Assembly (NCBI GenBank): GCA_021200395.1
Contig: JAJQGQ010000032.1
Coordinates: forward strand, 1 to 6,192
Direction of reading: 5' to 3'
DNA from: Erysipelotrichaceae bacterium
GTDB taxonomy: Bacteria; Bacillota_I; Bacilli_A; Erysipelotrichales; Coprobacillaceae
DNA length: 6,192 bases
Part shown: positions 1-6,030 of the stretch, piece after piece
How the letters are laid out: each line of letters starts with the position of its first letter
Position numbering within the stretch: position 1 is the first letter of the stretch
Notes under the pieces: model-generated
What the model was told of the DNA's origin: nothing
The model's input: only the letters and a program-made list of their open reading frames with translations
The model's database searches: none
Translations under genes and position numbers: made by a program

Positions 1-1136
1 TTAACAATCTTATGTAAAGTGATAACAGAAGATTTTTCATCTAAACTTAATTTAGATCTTAAATAACCTATAATTTGCGATGCAGCTATAGATTTTGGAT
101 CAATAATGTTATCAACATCCAATTGATCTATAAAATTAGTCGCATTAATATGATTCACCTTAGCAATAGTTTTTTTAACACCTAAAGTCTTAGCTAATAA
201 ACCTAAAATAATATTTTGCTCATCCATACCAGTTAAAGTAACAATAGCATCACTTAATTGAACTCCTTCTTCTAACAATACCTCTTTATCACTGCCATCC
301 CCTTCAATAACAATACTATAAGGTATCTTCTGAGATAAATCGATACATCTTTGATGATTATTTTCAATGATCTTTGTCTTAATTCCTAAAACAGCCAATT
401 GCTTTGTTAGATAATAAGTAATCTTACTACCACCAATAATAGATACATTCTTGATCTTTTCACTCATAAAACCAGCATCTAAACAAAACCTCGTCAAATC
501 CTTATGAAGTCCAGTTACGTAAATATGATCTCCTTTTTTTAAAACAAATGAGCCATCAGGAATAAAAACTTCTTCTCCACGGCAAACTGCACAAATCAAT
601 ACTTTAGCTTTTGTGACTTTAGATAATTGATTTAAAGCAACACTATGAAGTTTGATTTTCTTATCAATTTTAAGTTCAATAAGTTCAACTTTTCCATTCA
701 CAAATGTATCTATTTTTGCAGCAGCTGGAAACATGATCATACGTGTTATTTCATCAGCAGCAGCTTGTTCTGGATTGACAATCATTGAAAAACCTAATTC
801 TTCACGAATATAAGATTGCTGAGATGAATAATCAGGATTTCTAACACGAGCAATAACATTCTTAGCCCCTTCTTTATGAGCAATAAGACCTGAAAGAATA
901 TTTAATTCATCAGAAGTCGTAACAGAGATAACAGCATCTGCCCTTTCAACTTCAGCACTTTGTAAAATATCAAAGTTCGCACCATTACCACAAATTCCCA
1001 TAACATCATAAATATTAACAATACTTTCAACTTTTTGCGAATTAGTATCAATGACCACCACATCATGTCCTTCATCTGCTAAATACTTTGTAAGCAACTG
1101 TCCGACTTTACCTAATCCAATAATAATAATATACAT
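1..1136 (-). CDS. trkA: Trk potassium uptake system protein TrkA, C-terminus cut by window edge
   Basis: This is the cytoplasmic nucleotide-binding regulatory subunit of a Trk/Ktr-type K+ transporter; it binds NAD(H) and gates a TrkH/TrkG membrane subunit. I translated it by hand: 378 codons run from ATG at 1136 to the left edge with no stop, against about 450 residues for full-length two-lobed TrkA, so roughly 70 residues are missing. The first RCK_N domain (about 1-125) has the Rossmann motif GLGKVG (7-12) and acidic D30 at the end of strand 2. An RCK_C domain follows at about 140-218, then a second RCK_N from about 230 with a degenerate motif (IIGGSKIT, 233-240), and the second RCK_C is truncated. 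The start is fixed by a GAGGAG ribosome binding site 7 nt upstream (1144-1149), which also encodes the last two Glu codons of the preceding gene. It is third in the operon, 4 bases after that gene's stop. The partner trkH would be expected beyond the left edge or elsewhere. Confidence 0.93.
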   Translation of the reverse strand, partial: MYIIIIGLGKVGQLLTKYLADEGHDVVVIDTNSQKVESIVNIYDVMGICGNGANFDILQSAEVERADAVISVTTSDELNILSGLIAHKEGAKNVIARVRNPDYSSQQSYIREELGFSMIVNPEQAAADEITRMIMFPAAAKIDTFVNGKVELIELKIDKKIKLHSVALNQLSKVTKAKVLICAVCRGEEVFIPDGSFVLKKGDHIYVTGLHKDLTRFCLDAGFMSEKIKNVSIIGGSKITYYLTKQLAVLGIKTKIIENNHQRCIDLSQKIPYSIVIEGDGSDKEVLLEEGVQLSDAIVTLTGMDEQNIILGLLAKTLGVKKTIAKVNHINATNFIDQLDVDNIIDPKSIAASQIIGYLRSKLSLDEKSSVITLHKIV

Positions 1137-1140
1137 GCTC

Positions 1141-2697
1141 TCACTCCTCATTTAAAAGTATCTTCTCTGCGCATATAATGCCATCTATCGCTGAAGACAT
1201 AATACCACCAGCATATCCTGCCCCTTCACCAATGGGATGAACTCCTTTTATTGATGATTGATAATGTTCATCTCTAACAATCCTTACTGGCGAACTACTA
1301 CGTGTTTCCACACCTGTAAGAATAGTAGATTCATCAATAAAACCTGGCATCTTTTGATTCATTTTTATTAATCCATCTTTTAAACTCTCATTAATAAATG
1401 GTGGAAACAATCTATTAAGATCAGCTTCTTTAACTCCAGGTAAATAACTAGGTTTTACCTGACCAAACGCTTTATGTTCATCATATATATAATTCAAAGC
1501 TAATTGTACAGGTGCCTGGTAATTACTTCCACCTAATACAAAAGCTTGTTTTTCTAAATTTCTTTGAAAATCAATTCCCGCTAAAACATCATCACTCTCA
1601 AAATCCTCTGGCGTAATGCTCACTAATATCGCACTATTTGCATTTTCTAAATCCCTGCTATGATAACTCATACCATTAATACAAATCATATTTTCTTCAT
1701 TCATTGAAGGAACAACCTGTCCCCCAGGACACATACAAAAAGTATATACTCCTCTCCCATTATCTGCTTTCACAGCTAATTTATAATTAGCAGCACTAAG
1801 ATATTTTGATTTATGACCATGATATTGAATATCATCAATCTTAGATTGCAACTGTTCAATACGTACACCTACTGAAAAAGGCTTAGGCTGCATCACTAAA
1901 TGCTTTGATAACATTTCATATGTATCTCTAGCACTATGACCAATAGCTAAAACAAGATCATCACCATATAAAAAACTCAATTGATCATGTTGACTTATTT
2001 CAACTTGAATATCTTTATCTCTTTTATTGAAATTGACAAACTGAGTTTCAAACATAAAGGTTACACCCATATTTTCCATTTCTTGACGCATATTAACAAT
2101 AACTTGACGTAAATAATCAGTACCAATATGTGCTTTTGCTTGATACAGAATATCATCAGGTGCACCAAACTTCACAAATGTTTCTAAGATATAGGGTATA
2201 CGTTCATTTTTAACATTGGTTGTTAACTTTCCATCAGAAAAAGTTCCTGCACCACCTTCTCCAAAAGCAATATTGCTATTAGGATTTAAAATATGATGTT
2301 TCATTAAAGCATCGACATCTTTAATTCTTTCATCAACTTTCTTACCTCTTTCTATCATTATAACCCTATTACCACTTTTCGCTAAAACATAACCACAAAA
2401 TAAGCCGGCAGGTCCACATCCGACAATAATAACTTGTTTATCATTATGAGGTAAATAAGTATAATGATATGGCTGAACTTTTTGAACATTCTTATGCAAT
2501 CTAAGAAAATCATCTTCATGATCTACTTCAAAATCATAACTATTCACATAATAGATATTCCTTCTTCTAGCATCAATAGATTGCTTAATCAATTTTATAC
2601 TCTTAATCTCTTTTTCACGAATATTTAAATGTTGTGATAAGATTTTTCGATGATTAATCTTTCCTAACCTTACCTTGACATTATGTATTCTTAACAT
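1141..2697 (-). CDS. FAD-dependent dehydrogenase, COG2509 type
   Basis: A 518-residue soluble flavoprotein of the uncharacterised FAD-dependent dehydrogenase family (COG2509); the substrate of this family is not established. An N-terminal region of about 80 residues precedes the FAD-binding Rossmann motif IIVGCGPAG (90-98), with E116 ending the second strand as the expected ribose-binding acid. Family hallmarks follow in order: GEGGAGTFSDGKL (147-159 region), the CMCPGG motif (321-326), NGMSYHSRDLENANSA (341-356), GVETRSSSPVRI (462-473) and the C-terminal FAD motif GEGAGYAGGIMSSAIDG (490-506). No signal peptide or membrane segment is visible. The length is typical for the family. ATG at 2697 has an AAGGA site about 7 nt upstream, inside the 3' end of the previous gene, and the two genes overlap by 17 bp (2681-2697), so translation is probably coupled. 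The stop at 1141-1143 lies 4 bases before trkA. The family call is firm; the biochemical role is unknown. Confidence 0.93.
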   Translation of the reverse strand: MLRIHNVKVRLGKINHRKILSQHLNIREKEIKSIKLIKQSIDARRRNIYYVNSYDFEVDHEDDFLRLHKNVQKVQPYHYTYLPHNDKQVIIVGCGPAGLFCGYVLAKSGNRVIMIERGKKVDERIKDVDALMKHHILNPNSNIAFGEGGAGTFSDGKLTTNVKNERIPYILETFVKFGAPDDILYQAKAHIGTDYLRQVIVNMRQEMENMGVTFMFETQFVNFNKRDKDIQVEISQHDQLSFLYGDDLVLAIGHSARDTYEMLSKHLVMQPKPFSVGVRIEQLQSKIDDIQYHGHKSKYLSAANYKLAVKADNGRGVYTFCMCPGGQVVPSMNEENMICINGMSYHSRDLENANSAILVSITPEDFESDDVLAGIDFQRNLEKQAFVLGGSNYQAPVQLALNYIYDEHKAFGQVKPSYLPGVKEADLNRLFPPFINESLKDGLIKMNQKMPGFIDESTILTGVETRSSSPVRIVRDEHYQSSIKGVHPIGEGAGYAGGIMSSAIDGIICAEKILLNEE

Positions 2698-3826
2698 GCC
2701 TATTCCTTTCTATTGCTTCATTCACATGCCATGCGCATGCAAGTGCAAAATGTAAGTTATAACCTCCACACACACCTGCTACATTCAATATTTCTCCAAT
2801 AGCATAAATATGGGGATATTTCACTAATTCTAAATATTGATTCACTTCCTTTAAGGATAAACCACCCTTCATCACTTGAGCAGTCTCATAATTTCTTAAG
2901 CCCTCAATATTCAATCTAAAATCTTTTAATAATCCGATATCACTTATACCTTTATTTTCTAGCAATTGAGCCAATTTAATAGGTAAAAGTCCATCATAGA
3001 CATGATTATATGCTTTATTTTTTTGAAGTTCAATATATTCACACAATTTTTCCTTATCTTTTTCAGGGAAAAAATCAATAGATAATTGATAACGATGTCC
3101 TGCTAAAATAAAAGATGATAATTGCATAACCGCAATACCACTTACACCATAATCGGTAAACAATAATTCTCCATGTTCCTTTTTAATTATTTGATTATTC
3201 TCTAATAATGTAAAAGTTCCTTTAACCCTTACACCTTTTAATGATTTATAAACAGGTTTCGTATACATTTGAGTCAATGAAGGTGTCGGTTCAATAACCT
3301 TAAGATGCAATTTCCTTAATATATCATAACGCGATTGATTAATACCAGAAAGCTTTCCTGCTTCACTTCCCATTGCTAAAACAACATCATCATAATGATA
3401 TATCTGTTTATTCGTTTTTATAATATTCTGATAAGGATCAACCTCTAAAACTTCTTGTTCATAAATAAATTGCACACCCAATTCCAAAGCCCTATCCATA
3501 AATATTCTTTTAACGCTTTGTGCTTGTTCACTATGAGGATAGACAAGATTACCTATATGAGTTGTCATAAGTCCCAATTCGTTCATCGCTTGATGAACAT
3601 CAAAATCATGAATAATCATATCAACAAGTTTTTGATTATCACTTTGATAATATTGAACATCCATGTCTTCATTCGACAAATTACATCTTCCATTGCCAGT
3701 CGCAAGAAGTTTTTTTAAAGATGTAGCATTTTGTTCAAGAACAATGACTTCATGATGATTTTGTTTCAATAATATAGATAAATAAACACCTGATACTCCA
3801 GCTCCAATAATCACAATCTTACTCAT
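2681..3826 (-). CDS. BaiN/HI0933-family NAD(P)/FAD-dependent oxidoreductase
   Basis: A 381-residue flavoprotein of the HI0933-like family (TIGR00275), variously named aminoacetone-oxidase-like or BaiN family; the true substrate is uncertain. Visible motifs are the Rossmann GAGVSG (8-13) with E31, LLATGNGRCNLSN (40-52, a hallmark of the family), GELLFTDYGVSG (219-230), QVMKGGLSLKEV (317-328) and the C-terminal flavin motif GEILNVAGVCGGYNLHFA (344-361). It is cytoplasmic, with no signal peptide. I chose ATG 3826 over the in-frame ATG 3838 because GGAGGT (3831-3836) lies 4-5 nt before 3826, and because the likely transcription start near 3843 would leave only a few leader bases before 3838. It is the first gene of the minus-strand operon, and its stop overlaps the start of the COG2509 gene. 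A second FAD enzyme immediately downstream suggests a shared redox task, but no pathway can be read from the sequence. Confidence 0.92.
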   Translation of the reverse strand: MSKIVIIGAGVSGVYLSILLKQNHHEVIVLEQNATSLKKLLATGNGRCNLSNEDMDVQYYQSDNQKLVDMIIHDFDVHQAMNELGLMTTHIGNLVYPHSEQAQSVKRIFMDRALELGVQFIYEQEVLEVDPYQNIIKTNKQIYHYDDVVLAMGSEAGKLSGINQSRYDILRKLHLKVIEPTPSLTQMYTKPVYKSLKGVRVKGTFTLLENNQIIKKEHGELLFTDYGVSGIAVMQLSSFILAGHRYQLSIDFFPEKDKEKLCEYIELQKNKAYNHVYDGLLPIKLAQLLENKGISDIGLLKDFRLNIEGLRNYETAQVMKGGLSLKEVNQYLELVKYPHIYAIGEILNVAGVCGGYNLHFALACAWHVNEAIERNRHVKNT

Positions 3827-3830
3827 CTTT

Positions 3831-3836
3831 ACCTCC
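3831..3836 (-). promoter_or_regulatory. Ribosome binding site of the BaiN-family gene
   Basis: On the minus strand this reads GGAGGT, a near-perfect Shine-Dalgarno sequence, ending 4 nt before ATG 3826. It overlaps the alternative ATG at 3838 and so rules that codon out as the main start. Confidence 0.85.
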
Positions 3837-3849
3837 ATAAATATATATC

Positions 3850-3878
3850 ATTATAACTGAAAAGATAAAGAATGAAAA
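3850..3878 (-). promoter_or_regulatory. Sigma-A promoter of the flavoprotein-trkA operon
   Basis: On the minus strand there is a perfect -10 box TATAAT (3850-3855), a 17-nt spacer and a -35 box TTTTCA (3873-3878, four of six matches to TTGACA). Transcription would start near 3843, giving a leader of only about 17 nt that consists essentially of the ribosome binding site. It lies back to back with the yebC promoter in the same intergenic region. No operator palindrome was seen between them. Confidence 0.7.
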
Positions 3879-3939
3879 GTAAAAAGCATAGTCATATATC
3901 AATACTAAAAATGAATTTTATCATATCAACTATTTCTTA

Positions 3940-3968
3940 TTGAAAAAGATTGAAAATATGTTTATAAT
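3940..3968 (+). promoter_or_regulatory. Sigma-A promoter of yebC
   Basis: A -35 box TTGAAA (3940-3945, five of six) and a perfect -10 box TATAAT (3963-3968) are separated by exactly 17 bp. The start of transcription would be near 3975, leaving a leader of about 25 nt that contains the strong ribosome binding site of yebC. This predicts strong constitutive expression. Confidence 0.82.
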
Positions 3969-3983
3969 ATCAAAGTAATTGTT

Positions 3984-3991
3984 AAAGGAGG
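3984..3991 (+). promoter_or_regulatory. Ribosome binding site of yebC
   Basis: AAAGGAGG ends 8 nt before ATG 4000. An in-frame TTG at 3979 would make this site part of the coding region, so the ATG is the start. Confidence 0.88.
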
Positions 3992-3999
3992 AGTTATTC

Positions 4000-4740
4000 A
4001 TGGGTAGAGCACATGAAGTGCGTAAAGTTGCAATGGCAAAAACTGCAGCTAAGAAGGCCAAATTATATTCACGTTACGGTAAGGAAATTTATTTAGCTGC
4101 GAAAGCAGGTGGTCCTGAACCGGATGGCAACTTAGCTTTAAGACGTTTAATTGAAAAAGCTAAAAAGGAACAAGTTCCAGCAGATGTCATTAAACGTGCT
4201 ATAGATAAAGTCAAAAGTGGTGCGACTGAAAATTATGAACCAATTCAATTTGAAGGATTTGGTCCTGGTAATTCAACATTAATCGTTAAATGTTTAACTG
4301 ACAATATCAATCGTACAATTTCACAGGTTCGTCCAGCATTTACTAAATCTAAATCTAAATTAGGCGCTGAAGGATCAGTATCATATTTATATGATATCGA
4401 AAGTACTGTTGTTTTTGGTGGTATGGATGAAGAGGAAGCTTTGGATGCTTTGATTATGGCTGATGTAGAACCAAAAGATTTGGTTACTATGGATGATGGC
4501 AAGATTAAGATTACTGGTGAACCTACTGATCTTAATAAGATTAAAACAGCCATTGAAGATGCTAAGCCAGATGTTGAATTTGATATAGATGAAATCACAA
4601 CGACACCACAAAGTACCGTAGAACTCAATGATGATGATATGGTATTATTTGAAAGATTAATGGGATTGTTAAATGATTGTGATGATGTCGATCAGGTTTT
4701 CCATAATGTATCAAATTATGATGAAGGAGAAGAGGAATAA
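4000..4740 (+). CDS. yebC: YebC/PmpR (TACO1) family protein, YeeI/YebC2-like
   Basis: A 246-residue protein of the YebC/TACO1 family, long annotated as a transcriptional regulator. Work on bacterial YebC and mitochondrial TACO1 supports a translation role, relieving ribosomes stalled at proline-rich stretches. The conserved N-terminal helical region includes KLYSRYGKEIYLAAKAGG (21-38) and PEPDGN (39-44). The central region has FEGFGPG (84-90) and TDNINRT (100-106), followed by GSVSYLYD, and the protein ends with CDDVDQVFHNV and an acidic DEGEEE tail. The YSRYGKEIYLAAK stretch is closer to Bacillus subtilis YeeI (the YebC2 type), as I recall that sequence, than to E. coli YebC, which has FTKIIREL there; this subtype call is an inference from memory. 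Length is normal. The start ATG is set by AAAGGAGG 8 nt upstream and matches the usual MGR start. It has its own promoter, and a hairpin with T-tract begins at its stop codon. Confidence 0.96.
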   Translation: MGRAHEVRKVAMAKTAAKKAKLYSRYGKEIYLAAKAGGPEPDGNLALRRLIEKAKKEQVPADVIKRAIDKVKSGATENYEPIQFEGFGPGNSTLIVKCLTDNINRTISQVRPAFTKSKSKLGAEGSVSYLYDIESTVVFGGMDEEEALDALIMADVEPKDLVTMDDGKIKITGEPTDLNKIKTAIEDAKPDVEFDIDEITTTPQSTVELNDDDMVLFERLMGLLNDCDDVDQVFHNVSNYDEGEEE

Positions 4741-4763
4741 CATGTATAACATGTTATTTTTTT
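4736..4763 (+). terminator. Terminator-like hairpin between yebC and the hydrolase gene
   Basis: AATAACATGT (4736-4745) pairs perfectly with ACATGTTATT (4749-4758) around a 3-nt ATA loop, followed by a run of seven T (4757-4763). The stem includes the yebC stop codon, and the T-run ends directly against the ATG of the next gene. With only two G-C pairs the stem is weak, so termination is probably partial. It may also act on translation of the downstream gene (see findings). Confidence 0.6.
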
Positions 4764-5426
4764 ATGAAAGTAACACATTTATATCATAGTGGTTGTTTTA
4801 TTGAATTAAAACATCATCAACTACTCTTTGATTATTATCAAGGCGATTTATGCATCGATAAAAATAAACCACTATATGTTTTTGTTAGTCATAGTCATGA
4901 TGATCATTATAATCAAAAAATCTTTGATATAAAACACGACTATGTTCATTATATTTTATCTAATGATATAAAAAATAAACATGATGCTTTATATGTTAAG
5001 CCCCATCAAACTTATGTTATTGATGATATAAAAATGTATACTTTAATATCAACAGATTTAGGTGTAGGATTTGTAGTTGAAGTAGAAAATCAAATTATTT
5101 ATTTTGCTGGAGATCTTCATTGGTGGCATTGGCAAGATGAAAGTGACGAGTTTAATGAATGGCAACGAAAAATTTATCAACAAGAAATAAATAGAATTGA
5201 TAAAGATATTGATTTAGCATGCGTTATAGTGGATAAAAGGCAAGAAGATGATTATCTTTTAGGTTTACAATATTTTTTAGAGCATGTTAAGAGTCGCTAT
5301 ATTCTACCTATTCACTATTTTGGAAATTATGGCATTAGCGATGATTTAAAAAATGAACATCTTCAAAATCCTTATCAAGCAAAAATATTATATGTAAGTC
5401 ATCAAAATCAAATATTCGAGATATAA
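4764..5426 (+). CDS. MBL-fold metallo-hydrolase (COG2220-like)
   Basis: A 220-residue single-domain metallo-beta-lactamase-fold protein, probably cytoplasmic with no signal peptide; its substrate is unknown. The metal-binding HxHxDH motif is HSHDDH (43-48, giving H43, H45, D47, H48). The bridging aspartate is D117 in YFAGDLHWWHW, and the last histidine is H184 in LPIHYF. The usual third histidine between these is not seen: the ISTDLGVGF stretch (95-103) occupies the expected place. The GDLxWWHW signature and the later VDKR (156-159) resemble a Firmicute subfamily of small hydrolases that I recall with the same feature. ATG 4764 is the only plausible start, since no alternative start codon lies nearby in frame. 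It lacks an adjacent ribosome binding site, its upstream 7 bases being all T. It lies 23 bases after yebC and may depend on readthrough or translational coupling. A strong terminator follows its stop. Confidence 0.87.
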   Translation: MKVTHLYHSGCFIELKHHQLLFDYYQGDLCIDKNKPLYVFVSHSHDDHYNQKIFDIKHDYVHYILSNDIKNKHDALYVKPHQTYVIDDIKMYTLISTDLGVGFVVEVENQIIYFAGDLHWWHWQDESDEFNEWQRKIYQQEINRIDKDIDLACVIVDKRQEDDYLLGLQYFLEHVKSRYILPIHYFGNYGISDDLKNEHLQNPYQAKILYVSHQNQIFEI

Positions 5427-5454
5427 AAAACCTTAGCTTAGCTAAGGTTTTTTT
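5425..5454. terminator. Bidirectional intrinsic terminator
   Basis: A run of six A (5425-5430), the stem CCTTAGC (5431-5437), a TTA loop, GCTAAGG (5441-5447) and a run of seven T (5448-5454). The flanking A and T runs give a T-tract on either strand, and can extend the stem by six pairs. It serves both the plus-strand hydrolase gene, whose stop overlaps its A-run, and the convergent minus-strand NusG-like gene. Confidence 0.92.
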
Positions 5455-5468
5455 CTAGTTTAATGCCT

Positions 5469-5484
5469 GCAGCCACTTGGCTGC
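5469..5484. repeat. GC-rich inverted repeat just after the NusG-like stop
   Basis: GCAGCC (5469-5474) and GGCTGC (5479-5484) form a 6-bp all-strong stem around ACTT; the outermost loop bases A and T can also pair. In minus-strand mRNA it begins one base after the TAA stop of the NusG-like gene. No T-run follows it directly, so it is not a standard terminator. It stands out in such AT-rich sequence. It may simply be the remains of coding sequence (see findings). Confidence 0.55.
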
Positions 5485-5485
5485 C

Positions 5486-5956
5486 TTAAAAATCAATATC
5501 AAGATAAGCCAAACCATCATGAATATCAAGTTTCTTGATATTATAATTAAAATTAATTAATGGCCCTTCATAAATAAAAGGCTTATTATTCACAAATTTC
5601 ACTTTAGATAAACGGACCACACCAGTTTCATCAAACAAATGCTCAAACATATGTATTTCTGTTTTAGTTAAAGCACTAATAAAATCAAACTGTAAAGATT
5701 TTTCATCAGTATACTTTAATTCTCTAATAACTCCGTCTTTTTGATAATCAAGATTTTTTAAAAAATGATTAAATTCTACTTGTCCCATTTCTGTCTTTAC
5801 AAATATATAGCTAGGAAACATCACCCTTTTAACCAATCCCTTTGTTCTTAAATACATTTCCATCATTGGCACAAAAGCATGAACACCATAACTATTAAAC
5901 ATAGTACATAGTCTCTCTGTTTTCGAACTCATACAATATAAAATATACCAATTCAT
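5486..5956 (-). CDS. loaP: NusG-family transcription antiterminator, LoaP-like, probably C-terminally truncated
   Basis: A 156-residue specialised NusG paralogue. Members of this group (LoaP, RfaH) bind elongating RNA polymerase and suppress termination in particular long operons, often for polysaccharides or secondary metabolites. The NGN domain occupies about 1-95, with the opening NWYILYC (2-8), AFVPMMEMY (27-35) and MFPSYIFVKTEM (46-57, the signature strand). After a linker comes the KOW-like segment YEGPLINFNYNIKKLD (129-144) and AYLDIDF at the end (150-156). The KOW domain is short: the usual final strands (F-x-G ... GIEhhE) are absent, yet the same frame beyond the TAA encodes GSQVAAGIKLEKNLS before a second stop at 5438-5440. 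The start is ATG 5956, with GAGGTGG (5961-5967) ending 4 nt before it; TTG 5959 is too close to that site. It has its own promoter and is convergent with the hydrolase gene. The NusG family is secure; the LoaP assignment rests on EGPL...KKLD and length. Confidence 0.82.
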   Translation of the reverse strand: MNWYILYCMSSKTERLCTMFNSYGVHAFVPMMEMYLRTKGLVKRVMFPSYIFVKTEMGQVEFNHFLKNLDYQKDGVIRELKYTDEKSLQFDFISALTKTEIHMFEHLFDETGVVRLSKVKFVNNKPFIYEGPLINFNYNIKKLDIHDGLAYLDIDF

Positions 5957-5960
5957 CAAA

Positions 5961-5967
5961 CCACCTC
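5961..5967 (-). promoter_or_regulatory. Ribosome binding site of the NusG-like gene
   Basis: On the minus strand GAGGTGG precedes ATG 5956 by 4 nt; its GAGG core is 7 nt away. The spacing supports ATG 5956 over the TTG codon immediately before it. Confidence 0.72.
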
Positions 5968-5982
5968 AATATGACCTTCCCC

Positions 5983-5996
5983 TAAAGTTAACTTTA
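5983..5996. promoter_or_regulatory. 14-bp palindrome at the predicted transcription start
   Basis: TAAAGTTAACTTTA is a perfect palindrome lying just downstream of the -10 box of the NusG-like promoter, over the expected start of transcription (about 5995). Its position is that of an operator for a dimeric repressor. A chance AT-rich palindrome cannot be excluded. Confidence 0.4.
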
Positions 5997-6001
5997 AATA
6001 T

Positions 6002-6030
6002 ATCATATCAAAAATAGTTCTGCGAATCAA
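6002..6030 (-). promoter_or_regulatory. Sigma-A promoter of the NusG-like gene
   Basis: On the minus strand: -35 TTGATT (6025-6030, four of six), a 17-nt spacer and -10 TATGAT (6002-6007, five of six). The leader would be about 40 nt, with no attenuator hairpin. A weaker second candidate lies upstream (TTGATC 6076-6081, 18 nt, TAATAT 6052-6057). Confidence 0.72.

Noticed and set aside
3455..3718. Plus-strand open frame of 87 codons inside the BaiN-family gene
   Set aside because: It is antisense to a gene with clear family motifs, and its product resembles no known domain. It is a shadow frame.
3827..3838. Upstream ATG 3838 as start of the BaiN-family gene
   Set aside because: The GGAGGT site overlaps it and serves ATG 3826; almost no leader would precede 3838.
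3979..3999. Upstream in-frame TTG as an alternative yebC start
   Set aside because: It would place the AAAGGAGG ribosome binding site within the coding sequence; the family starts at the MGR methionine at 4000.
4387..4611. Minus-strand open frame of 74 codons inside yebC
   Set aside because: A second antisense shadow in another frame, with low-complexity Ile/Asn/Phe-rich content and no initiation signals.
4245..4628. Minus-strand open frame of 127 codons inside yebC
   Set aside because: Antisense to well-conserved yebC, serine-rich product typical of reverse-complement reading, no promoter or ribosome binding site.
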